A DNA stretch of 64,000 bases from Natronoglomus mannanivorans. Lineage in GTDB: Archaea; Halobacteriota; Halobacteria; Halobacteriales; Natrialbaceae. The notes under the pieces were generated by a model that did no database searches, was not told where the DNA came from, and was given only the letters and a program-made list of their open reading frames with translations. Below are positions 55,734 through 64,000 of this stretch, piece by piece. Location of the stretch: the NCBI GenBank assembly GCA_025517485.1, contig JAOPKB010000006.1, forward strand, positions 62,001-126,000, in the 5' to 3' direction. A program made the position numbers and the translations under genes. Numbering within the stretch: the first letter of the stretch is position 1; every line of letters starts with the position of its first letter.

Positions 55734-55796
55734 ATGACCGAAACGATACTCACTCAGACGACGGAACCGGCAGCGACATCGGAGGGAGACGCATGA
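55734..55796 (+). CDS. Tiny ORF between ureC and ureA
   Basis: ATG at 55734 opens 20 codons ([20 protein letters not shown]), acidic and Thr-rich, ending TGA that overlaps the ureA ATG (ATGA). It fills the only sizeable gap in the operon. It might be a coupling leader or a true small protein; evidence is positional only. Confidence 0.35.
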   Translation: MTETILTQTTEPAATSEGDA

Positions 55797-56203
55797 ACCT
55801 CTCTCCGAAGGAAATGGAGCGGCTGACGGTCTTCATGGCCGCCGAACTCGCGCGTCGACGCAAGGCGCGCGGCGTGAAACTGAACCACCCCGAATCGGTC
55901 GCGTACGTCTCCGACTGGATCTGCGAGCGCGCCCGCGACGGTTGGTCGGTCTCGGAGATCCGCGCGGAGGCCACCCAGTTGCTGACCCGCGAGGACGTTA
56001 TGGACGGCGTCCCCGAGATGATCGACATGGTCCAGATCGAGCCGGTCTTCCCCGACGGGACGAAACTCGTCACCGTCCACGAGCCGATCCGGGCCGACTC
56101 CCGCGAGCAACTCGAGCGCGACGAGAGCGGGGCCGGGACGGAGCCGGAGCCGAAGCCGGACTCGGCGTCCGCGCCGACACTCCCCGCGGAGGAGGGTGAA
56201 TAA
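55793..56203 (+). CDS. ureA: Urease gamma subunit
   Basis: The 136-residue protein starts [34 protein letters not shown], the classic UreA start. It also has [15 protein letters not shown] and [24 protein letters not shown]. The last roughly 35 residues form an acidic, Pro-rich extension not seen in most bacterial UreA, consistent with haloadaptation. The TAA overlaps the ureG ATG (TAATG). Confidence 0.95.
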   Translation: MNLSPKEMERLTVFMAAELARRRKARGVKLNHPESVAYVSDWICERARDGWSVSEIRAEATQLLTREDVMDGVPEMIDMVQIEPVFPDGTKLVTVHEPIRADSREQLERDESGAGTEPEPKPDSASAPTLPAEEGE

Positions 56204-56820
56204 TGGGCTACCGAGACGTCGCCAAGATCGGCATCGGCGGCCCCGTCGGCTCCGGGAAGACCTCGCTCGTGAAACGGCTCGTCCCGAAACTCCTCGCGGA
56301 GGACTACGAGGTCGGCGTCATCGCCAACGACATCATGACCCAGGAGGACGCCAACGTCCTCCGAGAGTCCTTCGCCGACACCATCCCCGAGGATCTCGTC
56401 CGCGGCGTCGAGACCGGCGCCTGTCCCCATACTGGGATCCGGGAGGACCCCTCGATGAACCTCGCGGCGATCGACGAATTCACCGAACGCAACCCCGACC
56501 TGGACGTCGTCCTGATCGAGAGCGGCGGCGACAACCTCGCCGCGACCTTCAACCCGGAGTTGGCCGACTACTTCGTCTTCGTCATCTCCGTCGCGGAGGG
56601 CGAGGACATCCCCCGAAAACGCGGACCGGGCGTCACACAGGCCGACCTGCTGGTGATCAACAAGACCGACCTCGCACCACACGTCGACGCCGACCTCGAG
56701 GTGATCGACGAAGACACCCAGGAGGTCCGCGGCGGCGACCCCTACGTCTTCACCGACTGCAAGGCCGAGGAGGGGATCGACGAGGTCTTCGAACACACCG
56801 AACGGGTGCTGTTCGCGTGA
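56203..56820 (+). CDS. ureG: Urease accessory GTPase UreG
   Basis: The 205-residue SIMIBI GTPase has the P-loop [12 protein letters not shown], the nickel-binding CPH in [29 protein letters not shown] and NKTDLAPHV. It delivers nickel with UreE, UreF and UreD to apo-urease. Confidence 0.96.
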   Translation: MGYRDVAKIGIGGPVGSGKTSLVKRLVPKLLAEDYEVGVIANDIMTQEDANVLRESFADTIPEDLVRGVETGACPHTGIREDPSMNLAAIDEFTERNPDLDVVLIESGGDNLAATFNPELADYFVFVISVAEGEDIPRKRGPGVTQADLLVINKTDLAPHVDADLEVIDEDTQEVRGGDPYVFTDCKAEEGIDEVFEHTERVLFA

Positions 56821-57854
56821 GCGGGTGTTCCAGAACCGAGGCGGACGGGAGAAAGCGAACCGGCCGACCGTCGATCCCGCCCGCCTTCGAGGCCTACGGC
56901 GACGAAGCACTGCCACAGGCGCCGGCGGCCGGCCCCGGAAAGAGCGGCGTCCTCGAGGCCACACTCGCCCGCGAGGGCTCGGGCGACGAGGGAGGCGAGA
57001 CGCGACTGACCTACGACCACGTCAAGGTCCCCTACCACCTGACGGGCACGCTCGCGACCGATCCGGTACCGGGGCTGACGACTCTCGTCGCCCAGGAACC
57101 GACGGGCGGGGCCGCCCAGGGTGATCGCCACCGGATCGAGATCGACGCCCGCTCGGGCGCTCGAGCGCACGTGACGACCCAGGGGGCGACGAAGGTCCAC
57201 AGCATGAAGGCCAACTACGCTCACCTCGACGCCGACCTCCGGGCCGGATCCGGCGCGTACCTCGAGTATCTGCCGGGCCCGACGATCCTCAACGAGGATT
57301 CGCGGTGTCTCCAGACGTTGTCGGTCGAGCTGGCCGACGACGCCGTCGTGATCGTCGGCGACGTCCTCGTTCCGGACGGGTTGAGCGACCACGAGGCGTT
57401 CGGGTTCGACCACTATCAGACGCGGGTCGAAGCCCGTCACGACGGACGATTAGTCTGTGCGGATACCGTCGATTTGCGGCCGGCCCAGCGAGAGCCCCGC
57501 GACCCCGCGAGCGTCGGCGAGTACGAGGTCGTCGGCACGTTGTACGTCTTCGCACCCGGCGAGCCAGTCGATGACGTCGCCGATCGGATCCACGACCGAC
57601 TCGAGGCAGTCGAGTCGTCCGGATCGGCGGAGACGACGGGCGAATCCGACGAGGGTCGAGAGCGAGACGAACAGGCACAGGCAAAGGCACAAGGTATCCA
57701 CGCCGGCGTCTCGACCCTCGCGTACGACGCCGGCGTCGTCGTTCGGGTGCTCGGCACGCGGGAGGCGGACGTGACGAGCGCGATCCGCGAGGCGTGGGAC
57801 GAGACCAGACGAACGACGCTCGGGGTCGGCGCACCAGCCGACCGGCGATACTGA
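56817..57854 (+). CDS. ureD: Urease accessory protein UreD
   Basis: The 345-residue protein has the UreD/UreH segments [18 protein letters not shown] ([38 protein letters not shown] split over 168-206 of the frame) and [17 protein letters not shown]. These match the scaffold that binds urease during activation. The N-terminal 60 residues are Pro/Ala-rich. GTG at 56817 overlaps the ureG stop by 4 nt; upstream frame is shadow of ureG. Confidence 0.9.
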   Translation: MSGCSRTEADGRKRTGRPSIPPAFEAYGDEALPQAPAAGPGKSGVLEATLAREGSGDEGGETRLTYDHVKVPYHLTGTLATDPVPGLTTLVAQEPTGGAAQGDRHRIEIDARSGARAHVTTQGATKVHSMKANYAHLDADLRAGSGAYLEYLPGPTILNEDSRCLQTLSVELADDAVVIVGDVLVPDGLSDHEAFGFDHYQTRVEARHDGRLVCADTVDLRPAQREPRDPASVGEYEVVGTLYVFAPGEPVDDVADRIHDRLEAVESSGSAETTGESDEGRERDEQAQAKAQGIHAGVSTLAYDAGVVVRVLGTREADVTSAIREAWDETRRTTLGVGAPADRRY

Positions 57855-58510
57855 TGGATCGAATCGACGGCATCGTCGGCAACGTCCACACCGACGACCG
57901 ACTCGCCGGTCTCCGCGAGGAACACGCAGCACGCGACACGCTCGAACGGGTCGTCCTCGACGAGACCGAGCGCAAGCGCTCGCGGCTTCGCGTGGAGACC
58001 GACGCCGGAACCGACCTCGGAATCGTCGTCGACCGGCCGGCGCTGTCGGCGGGGGACGTACTCGCGTGCGAGGACGACCGGATGATCGTAGTCGCACTCG
58101 AGCCCCGCGAGGTGATCGCGGTCGAGCTGCCCTCGCCGTCGCTCGAGACGACGGCGCTCGCGGTCGAATTGGGCCACCACGTCGGGAACCAGCACTGGGA
58201 TCTCGCGGTGGACGATAGAACGGTGTACGTGCCGCTCGCGGCGGATCGCCACATCGTCGAGCGCGTGATCCGGGACGTGCTTCCGGACGCGTCGTGTCGA
58301 GCGGAGACGGTGGCTGCGGAGCTGTTCGTCGCCGATAGTGGAGTCGATCACGATTACGAACTCGACCACGAACATCAACACGATCGGGCCAGCGAGGGTG
58401 GGGCAGAGCGCGAGCACGGTCACAGTCATGCGGACCACGACCACAGCCACGACGAGCACGCTCATCACGAGCACGACCACCACCATCACGACCACGACCA
58501 TGACCACTGA
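57854..58510 (+). CDS. ureE: Urease accessory nickel chaperone UreE
   Basis: The 218-residue protein has a UreE core (LRVETDAGTDLGIVVDRPALSAGDVLACEDDRMIVV and LGHHVGNQHWDLAV). The C-terminal 55 residues are extraordinarily His/Asp-rich (runs such as HDEHAHHEHDHHHHDHDHDH), a nickel store. The HVGNQHW motif holds the dimer-interface His. It begins directly at the ureD stop and overlaps ureF by 11 nt. Confidence 0.95.
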   Translation: MDRIDGIVGNVHTDDRLAGLREEHAARDTLERVVLDETERKRSRLRVETDAGTDLGIVVDRPALSAGDVLACEDDRMIVVALEPREVIAVELPSPSLETTALAVELGHHVGNQHWDLAVDDRTVYVPLAADRHIVERVIRDVLPDASCRAETVAAELFVADSGVDHDYELDHEHQHDRASEGGAEREHGHSHADHDHSHDEHAHHEHDHHHHDHDHDH

Positions 58511-59288
58511 CACCAACTTCCTGGCCGCCCTCCGGCTCTCAGACTCGTTTCTCCCCGTCGGCTCCTTCACCGCCTCCTACGGGATCGAGCAGTACGTCAA
58601 CGAGGGCGTGATCGAGGACGCCGAGGACCTGCAGGCGGTGCTCTCGGCGTACCTCGAGCGGATCGTCGGTCCCTGTGACACGATCGCCGTCGCGAACGCT
58701 CACGCGGCGAGTGAACGCGGCGATCTCGAGGCCCTCCTCGCGGTCGACGAGCGACTGCACGCCGTCACCATGCCACGCGAGTTCCGTGAGAGTTCGACGA
58801 AAGCCGGGACCCAGCTCTGTGAACTGCTGCTGTCGGAAGACGGTATCAGCGGAGTTGGCGCTGGATTCGAATCCGGATTCAGGTCCGAACGCGAATTCGA
58901 CGCCGAACCCACGACTGACGATCCGGAATCCAACCCACTTGAGGACCACGTGCACGCGTACACCGACGCCATCGAATGCGGGGAAACCGTGGGGCACTAC
59001 GCCGTCGTCTTCGGCGTCCTGGCCCAGCAGAAGGGCCTCGAGCGCGAACAGGCGTGTCAGGCGCAGGCCTACTCGTTCGTCGTCGGGTTGCTCGGTGCCG
59101 CACAGCGACTCGGTCGATTCGGTCACACCGAGATTCAGGCGGTTCTCGAGGCGTTGCTCCCAGAACTCGAGGCGACTTGTGCGCGCCATCTCGACGACTC
59201 GCTCGAGGATATGGGTGCCTTCGCACCCGCCGCCGAAGTAATGGGAATGCGCCACGAGCGGGCCGGACGACGGTTGTTCATGAGTTGA
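58500..59288 (+). CDS. ureF: Urease accessory protein UreF
   Basis: The 262-residue all-helical protein starts with LAALRLSDSFLPVGSFTASYGIEQYV, the UreF signature, and has YAVVFGVLAQQKGLEREQACQAQAYSFVVGLLGAAQRLGR near 180. An acidic insertion (about residues 118-150) separates the halves. ATG at 58500 lies inside the His-tail codons of ureE; the longer frame upstream is a Thr-rich shadow. Confidence 0.92.
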   Translation: MTTDTNFLAALRLSDSFLPVGSFTASYGIEQYVNEGVIEDAEDLQAVLSAYLERIVGPCDTIAVANAHAASERGDLEALLAVDERLHAVTMPREFRESSTKAGTQLCELLLSEDGISGVGAGFESGFRSEREFDAEPTTDDPESNPLEDHVHAYTDAIECGETVGHYAVVFGVLAQQKGLEREQACQAQAYSFVVGLLGAAQRLGRFGHTEIQAVLEALLPELEATCARHLDDSLEDMGAFAPAAEVMGMRHERAGRRLFMS

Positions 59289-60040
59289 CCGTCGTCGGTC
59301 GCTCGGATGGCAATTGCTCTCCGGGCGGTCGATTGCTGGTCCCTTCTACCGAGGTTGACGCGTGTCGTCCTTTGCTCAGCACTTCTTCGAGACACTCTAA
59401 CAAAACGGAACTGCCGTTCACCACGACCGAATTTCACATCTCTGCGGAATCCTAGAAAATATGGCTGATTCGACATACCTCCATGAGAGATATTCATGTA
59501 TTGGACACTATACACTCTACTACCCTCCTATCGCTAACCAACTAGTTACAGGAACGGGAGTCTCTCATCCGTTCGAAACGAAACGACTCTTCGAACGTGT
59601 TTCGGCCTCGTAGCCGAACTAACTGTCCAGTCCAGACTGTGTGAACCGAGTTTAATACCCGTCGCTACCGACGAAAACTCTCTGTCGGAGAGGTCGTGTT
59701 CCTCGGTCAGTCGCTGTCGGAAGTGCCTGTTGGAGGGATCTCTCGCCGTCCCGAAACCGTGACCTCGAGACCAGTCCTGGATCCTTGAGTCGTGTAGTAA
59801 TCACACAAAACTATTGGCTGGCCGTATTGACAGAATTCAACTACTAACCGTGTTCGACGGTTTCGACATCCGACAGCACATCTGATTTCTGACGAGAAAT
59901 AGTGGTCCAACGACTACTGGTGAGCGTACACCATTCAGCGGTCAGACGAGAACGGTGGTTTCGTCAGTCGGCGGATCTACGACGAAACCCATCGTCGCTG
60001 GCACCGCCGCGTTCGACCGGAGTGGGTGTATCCGAGGGCA
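59289..60040. other. Intergenic with transposase fossil
   Basis: About 750 nt. The only recognisable content is a degraded minus-strand transposase at roughly 59640-59910. Codon use is irregular and AT-rich compared with the flanks. Confidence 0.5.
59640..59910 (-). pseudogene. IS6-type transposase fossil
   Basis: On the minus strand RLTEEHDLSDREF (around 59680-59720) aligns with RLTEKPDLSDAEF of the remnant at 29722-30231. After a frame change, SRTGLEVTVSGRRE aligns with SRLILDAAIFGQRD further upstream. At least one frameshift and no intact ends were found. It is more decayed than the other copy. Confidence 0.5.
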
Positions 60041-60883
60041 CTACCTGTACGTCGCGTCGACCGCCTCGAGACACTCCCTGAGGGCGTCGGCTGCGACCTC
60101 GTAGCCTTCGGGGCCGCTGTAGCCGCTCATCGGCCCGGCGACGGTCAGGTGCGGTTCGAGCGACGCAGGCCCCTCGAACCCGCGGTTCTTGAACGCCTCG
60201 AGCGTCTCCGGGATCCGGCCGTCGCCCTCGCCGGCGGGTGCGATATCCCCGCGCTCGCCGAACGTCGCGTCCTTGATGTGGAGTTGTTCGACGTACTCGA
60301 TCACCTGCAACAGGGCGTCCGGGTAGGCCGTGACGCCGATCTCGAGGAAATTCGCGGGATCGAAGATCGCCCGAAAGTTCGGCGAGTCGATCGTTGTGAG
60401 CAGGTCTCGGCACCGCTCGGGCGTGTCGCCGTAGATATCCTTCTCGTTCTCGTGGAGCAGCGTGATCCCTTCCTCTTCGGCGCGGTCGACCTTTGCGCGC
60501 ATGCGCCGAAGCACTTCCTCGCGGTGGGTGGCCGGCTCGTCGCCCTCGGGGATGTAGTAGGAGAACAGCCGGATGTACTCCGTGTCGAACGCCTTCGCCA
60601 TCTCGATGGCCGTCTCGAACCGTTCGAGGTGGGGTTCGAAGTCGTCTGTCACGTCGATCTTGCCGATCGGCGATCCGATCGAGGTGACGCCGATCCCGCG
60701 GGCGTCGAGTGCATCCCTGATCCGCTCGACCTGTTCGTCCGAGAAGTCGAGGACGTTCGTCTCCTCGACGCCGCGGAGGTCGAGGTGCTCGATCCCGAGG
60801 GACTCGAGCACGTCGAGTTGTTCCTCGAGGTCGGGGCCGATCTCGTCGGCGAACCCGCTGAGTACGAATTCGGAGTCTGTCAT
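60041..60883 (-). CDS. Sugar phosphate isomerase/epimerase-like TIM barrel
   Basis: The 280-residue AP-endonuclease-2-type TIM barrel starts FVLSGFADEIGPDLEEQLDVLESLGIEHLDLRGV. It has TSIGSPIGKIDVTDDFEPHLERF, LLHENEKDIYGDTPERC (Glu metal ligand) and FRAIFDPANF (Asp ligand), then LHIKDATFG. Members isomerise sugars, inositol derivatives or hydroxypyruvate. It is divergent from a Gfo/Idh gene, a combination frequent in polyol or sugar-acid catabolic sets. ATG at 60883 gives the usual length. Confidence 0.85.
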   Translation of the reverse strand: MTDSEFVLSGFADEIGPDLEEQLDVLESLGIEHLDLRGVEETNVLDFSDEQVERIRDALDARGIGVTSIGSPIGKIDVTDDFEPHLERFETAIEMAKAFDTEYIRLFSYYIPEGDEPATHREEVLRRMRAKVDRAEEEGITLLHENEKDIYGDTPERCRDLLTTIDSPNFRAIFDPANFLEIGVTAYPDALLQVIEYVEQLHIKDATFGERGDIAPAGEGDGRIPETLEAFKNRGFEGPASLEPHLTVAGPMSGYSGPEGYEVAADALRECLEAVDATYR

Positions 60884-60980
60884 CAGTCCCACTGACAGAG
60901 ACAACCACAATCAATCTTCTGCTACGGCGGTTCAGCCGACTCGACGGCGTCGCTCGATCGGGTACGTGTCCGTCGTCGAC

Positions 60981-60990
60981 ATATATTTAA
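60981..60990 (+). promoter_or_regulatory. TATA-like box ATATATTTAA
   Basis: It lies 28-37 nt before the ATG at 61018. Spacing fits a leaderless haloarchaeal promoter. Confidence 0.55.
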
Positions 60991-61017
60991 CAGATACCGC
61001 CGAATCTCGCGAACGAA

Positions 61018-62109
61018 ATGAACGAAACAAGCGAGACACATCGAATCGCGATCGCCGGGGTCGGTGCCGTCGCCGAGATGCACGCGCTGTCGATTGCGGA
61101 CGTCGACGGCGCAACGCTCGTCGCCGGTTCGTGTCGAACGGCGTCGAAGGGGAGGGAGTTCGCGACCGAACACGACTGCGATTGGTACGAGGACACGGAG
61201 ACCATGCTCGAGGAGTCTGCGCCGGACGTCTTGATCGTCTGTACGCCCAGTGGGGCTCACCTCGAGCCGACACTGGCGGCCGCCGACCACGGGATCGACG
61301 TCCTCTGTGAGAAACCCCTCGAGATCACGACCGAGCGCATCGATCGGATGATGGAGGCGGCCGACGAGGCGGACATCACCCTCGGCGGCGTCTTCCAGCA
61401 GCGGTTCAAGCCGCTCTTCCAGCGGGTCCACGACGCGGCCGCCGCCGACCGCTTCGGCAGTCTGTCGGTCGCCAACGCCTACGTCCCGTGGTGGCGCGAG
61501 GACGACTACTACGACGGCGCTTGGCAGGGGACACGGGAACTCGACGGCGGCGGCGCGCTGATGAACCAGTCGATCCACGGCATCGACGCGACCCAGTGGC
61601 TCGCCGGCGCCACGATGGACCTCGAGCCCGACGAGAATCCGGTCGAAGAGGTGATCGCCTACACCGATCGGCTGGCCCACGACGACTCGCTCATGGAAGT
61701 CGAGGACACGGCGGTCGCCATCTGTCGCTACCGCGACGGCACGCTCGGTCAGTTCCTCGGGGCGACGTCGATGTACCCGGGATCGCTTCGGCGCATTCAA
61801 CTCGCCGGACGCGAGGGCACGGCGGAGGTCCTCGAGGACGAACTGGTTACGTGGCGGTTTCGCGACGAGCGCGACGAGGACGAGGAACTCCGCGAGCGCT
61901 TCGGCGACGAGAGCGACTCGAGCGGCGGCGCAGCGGATCCGATGGCCATCGACTACTCGAACCACCGCCGGAACGTCGAGGCGTTTCTCGAGGCGTGTTC
62001 CTCGAACGACCCGTATCCGCTCGACGCGACGGAGGCTCGCAAGGCCGTCGCCATCATCGAGGCGATCTACGAGTCAGCCGAGACGGGCGAACCGGTTCGC
62101 CTCGAGTGA
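61018..62109 (+). CDS. Gfo/Idh/MocA-family dehydrogenase
   Basis: The 363-residue protein has the Rossmann start RIAIAGVGAVAEMHALS and CEKPLEITTERIDRMM near 100. The catalytic helix is in LMNQSIHGIDATQWLAG with His and Asp. Paralogous to the protein at 13706. Near the C-terminus an acidic loop (DERDEDEELRERFGDES) precedes IDYSNHRRNVEAFLEA. Its neighbour is a divergent isomerase gene, so a polyol or sugar-acid substrate is plausible. Confidence 0.88.
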   Translation: MNETSETHRIAIAGVGAVAEMHALSIADVDGATLVAGSCRTASKGREFATEHDCDWYEDTETMLEESAPDVLIVCTPSGAHLEPTLAAADHGIDVLCEKPLEITTERIDRMMEAADEADITLGGVFQQRFKPLFQRVHDAAAADRFGSLSVANAYVPWWREDDYYDGAWQGTRELDGGGALMNQSIHGIDATQWLAGATMDLEPDENPVEEVIAYTDRLAHDDSLMEVEDTAVAICRYRDGTLGQFLGATSMYPGSLRRIQLAGREGTAEVLEDELVTWRFRDERDEDEELRERFGDESDSSGGAADPMAIDYSNHRRNVEAFLEACSSNDPYPLDATEARKAVAIIEAIYESAETGEPVRLE

Positions 62110-62174
62110 TCGGTTCACGGGCCATCGTCACTCACTGGGATCGCTAGGATAATCGACGATCGTCTCGTGATCGT

Positions 62175-63245
62175 TCAACTCGTGTCGACCGGCGAGAGCT
62201 CACCCGCGTCCACCAGTTCGGTCAACGCGTTCCCCTCGGCCTCGAGCGGAAGGTCGATCCGCGAACGTTGCCGGGCGGATTCCCACACGGCGAAGATGAT
62301 CTCGGTCGCTCGGAGCGCGTGATCGCCCGAGAGAACGGGTTGTTCGCCGGACTCGAGACACTCACAGACGTGCTCGATCGCGCGGCCGATCGCGAACGCG
62401 CCCTCGAGTTCGAACGACTCCCAGCCGCCGGTCTCCTCGTTGCGGTAGCGGACGTCGGCGTCGACGCCGTCGGGCTGGATCTCGATTATCCCCTCGCTGC
62501 CGACGAGGCGCTGGCTAGCACCGATCACGTCGGCGCCGGATCCGTAGCCGGTCGAGGCGATCCCGTGAACCCCGTTGTCGTACGACCACGACGCGAGCCC
62601 GTGGTTCTCGTTGTGGACGCCGTAGCGGACGTCCTCTTCGGTGTAGTGGATCTGGCCCATGACCCACTCGGCCCCGCGTTCGCCCGCGAAGTGATTACAG
62701 AGGTCGAAGAGATGCGACCCGAAGTCGTAGAGGTTCTTGCCGCCGATCTCGACGCGCTCAAGCTCACCGATGACGCCGTCCTCGAGCAGGCTCGAGGCTT
62801 TCTGCCAGGTAGGGTGGAATCGACGCTGGTGGTTGAACGTCAGCTGAACGTCGTGTTCGTGGGCGGCCTCGACCATCCGCTTCGAGCCGCTCCAGGTGTG
62901 TGCCATCGGTTTCTCGCAGTGGATCGCACCCGGAATACCGGTCTCGGCGCTGGTGACCACCAGGTCGGCGTGCGTCGGGACTGGCGTCGCGATGCTGACG
63001 ACGTCCGGTTCGATTGCACGGAGCATCTCGAGGTGATCCTCGAAGACGTTCTCGTCGTCGATGTCGAACTCCGCGGCGAAGTCCGCGGCGTTCTCGCGGA
63101 CGATGTCCGCGCAGGCGACGAGGTCGCAGTCGGAGAGATCGCTGTAGGCCTTTCCGTGCTGGTAGGCCATCGCCGCGCTCTCACCCCAGACGATGTTGTC
63201 GGGTTCCGGTCCAGTTCCGATTACGGCGGCAGTCACGTTTGCCAT
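62175..63245 (-). CDS. Gfo/Idh/MocA-family dehydrogenase
   Basis: The 356-residue protein starts with a variant Rossmann motif (VIGTGPEPDNIVWGESAAMAYQHG), longer than usual between the Gly residues and first helix. It has HCEKPMAHTWSGSKRM as the family signature and FGSHLFDLCNHFAGE in the catalytic-helix position. Distinct subfamily from the proteins at 61018 and 13706. Converges with the gene at 61018. Confidence 0.86.
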   Translation of the reverse strand: MANVTAAVIGTGPEPDNIVWGESAAMAYQHGKAYSDLSDCDLVACADIVRENAADFAAEFDIDDENVFEDHLEMLRAIEPDVVSIATPVPTHADLVVTSAETGIPGAIHCEKPMAHTWSGSKRMVEAAHEHDVQLTFNHQRRFHPTWQKASSLLEDGVIGELERVEIGGKNLYDFGSHLFDLCNHFAGERGAEWVMGQIHYTEEDVRYGVHNENHGLASWSYDNGVHGIASTGYGSGADVIGASQRLVGSEGIIEIQPDGVDADVRYRNEETGGWESFELEGAFAIGRAIEHVCECLESGEQPVLSGDHALRATEIIFAVWESARQRSRIDLPLEAEGNALTELVDAGELSPVDTS

Positions 63246-63472
63246 CTTGGGCCACCGTTTCGCGTCGTGGGTGTTAAATCATTCGTCGACACCGACGAGT
63301 ACTCGAGCACGAGTGGTCGACGAGTTCAGTTCACTGTTACCAATCGTACACCCACTTGAAAAATCGATACTCGATTGACGAACGGTGCAACCGCCGGTAA
63401 CGGCGGTGAACGAGGAGTCGATACGGAGAACCGCGTCGGGAGACTACTGGTGAGAAACGTTTCCCGTCCGAA

Positions 63473-64000
63473 TCACTCCTCGACGAACATCCAGAGTTCG
63501 TTCTGATCGCCGCCGAAGGGCCACTGAAGCACGTTCGCACCGGGGGCTCCGCTCGATCCTTCCACGTTCAGACCCTGATCGCTGTGGACCGCTCGCACGG
63601 CGTACTCGCCGAGATGCTCCTCCTCGACGGTGAACCGCTGGTGGGCGTCGCCGGTCCACTCGCCCACCTGCACGTTGGCACCGTTCTCTTCCGAGCCGTC
63701 CTCGACTTCCAAGACGAGACCGGTATCGACGCTCTCGAGGCGGAACTGGCCGTCGTACTCGTCCAGTTCGACGACGTCCCATCGCTGGTGATCGGCGCCG
63801 CCCCACTCGTCCTGTACGACGTTCGATCCGGATCCGGTCGAAGCTCCTTCGACCGTCAGCGAGTACTCGCTGTGGACCGCAGCCAGCCGGTATCTTCCCT
63901 CCTCTACTGGTCCCTGAATCGCGTCGTCGGGTCCGTCGAAAGATGGTTCGCCCGGATACCGCCCGAGGTTCGCCTGTGGCCGATCGATGATGTAATCGAG
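63473..64000 (-). CDS. Ricin-type beta-trefoil protein, C-terminal part (runs off the window)
   Basis: The open minus-strand frame runs from the window edge to the stop at 63473 (175 residues seen). After a Pro-rich linker (DRPQANLGRYPGEPSFDG) a beta-trefoil lectin domain follows with QxW-type repeats HQRWDV, HQRFTV and NELWMF. Such RICIN domains bind carbohydrate and are often attached to glycoside hydrolases or lyases. The catalytic part, if any, lies beyond position 64000. Confidence 0.8.
   Translation of the reverse strand, partial: LDYIIDRPQANLGRYPGEPSFDGPDDAIQGPVEEGRYRLAAVHSEYSLTVEGASTGSGSNVVQDEWGGADHQRWDVVELDEYDGQFRLESVDTGLVLEVEDGSEENGANVQVGEWTGDAHQRFTVEEEHLGEYAVRAVHSDQGLNVEGSSGAPGANVLQWPFGGDQNELWMFVEE

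Noticed and set aside
58338..58499. Longer UreF start
   Set aside because: The extra residues are Thr-rich shadow of the UreE His tail; the conserved UreF start is at 58500.
1..64000. CRISPR arrays, tRNA or rRNA genes
   Set aside because: No regular spacer-repeat arrays, no tRNA-like T-arm/acceptor pairs and no rRNA segments were noticed on either strand.

Overview
The window is DNA from an extremely halophilic archaeon (class Halobacteria). The proteins are strongly acidic, secreted proteins carry twin-arginine leaders (RRxFL/RRxLL) often followed by a lipobox Cys, starts are a mix of ATG and GTG with GTGA/ATGA overlaps, several genes have a TATA-like box about 25-35 nt before the start codon, and F420-type enzymes are present. 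I cannot assign a genus from sequence alone. No rRNA, tRNA or CRISPR array was seen.

Layout. (1) About 0.5-29.4 kb looks like a pectin/polygalacturonate utilisation island. It holds an NpdG-like F420H2:NADP oxidoreductase, a large uncharacterised (alpha/alpha)-toroid-like protein, a leaderless (cytosolic) GH28 polygalacturonase, a complete Dpp/Opp-type ABC importer (lipoprotein, two permeases, fused double ATPase), an SDR, a Gfo/Idh/MocA dehydrogenase, a beta-propeller lactonase, a PCC/DUF296 protein, a uronate-dehydrogenase-like SDR, a DapA-superfamily lyase/dehydratase, an IclR regulator, two very large Tat-exported multidomain PL1-like pectate lyases and a luciferase-like monooxygenase between them. 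The likely flow is: exported lyases cut pectate, oligomers enter through the ABC importer, GH28 and perhaps the toroid enzyme trim them inside the cell, and the uronate is oxidised (dehydrogenase, lactonase, DapA-type enzyme). A GTTC-N9-GAAC palindrome recurs upstream of npdG, the importer lipoprotein and the first lyase, with half-sites in the iclR promoter, and is a candidate operator.

(2) About 29.7-36.9 kb is a mixed segment: a decayed IS6-type transposase with remnant ends, an OsmC / methyltransferase / Tat-cupin operon in which the cupin is frameshifted just after its signal peptide, a FilR1-like regulator, a membrane protein, and a 7TM-PAS-PAS histidine kinase.

(3) About 37-59.3 kb looks devoted to small nitrogen compounds. 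There are three family-5 solute-binding lipoproteins around one DppB/DppC/double-ATPase set, a creatininase-family amidohydrolase, a complete urtEDCBA-type urea importer on the minus strand, and a urease operon ureBCAGDEF on the plus strand whose genes mostly overlap by 1-11 nt. Two tiny stop/start-coupled ORFs precede ureB and ureA.

(4) About 59.3-64 kb begins with a second, more decayed transposase fossil of the same family. It is followed by a sugar-phosphate isomerase/epimerase-like TIM barrel, two Gfo/Idh/MocA dehydrogenases and the C-terminal part of a ricin-type beta-trefoil protein that runs off the window.
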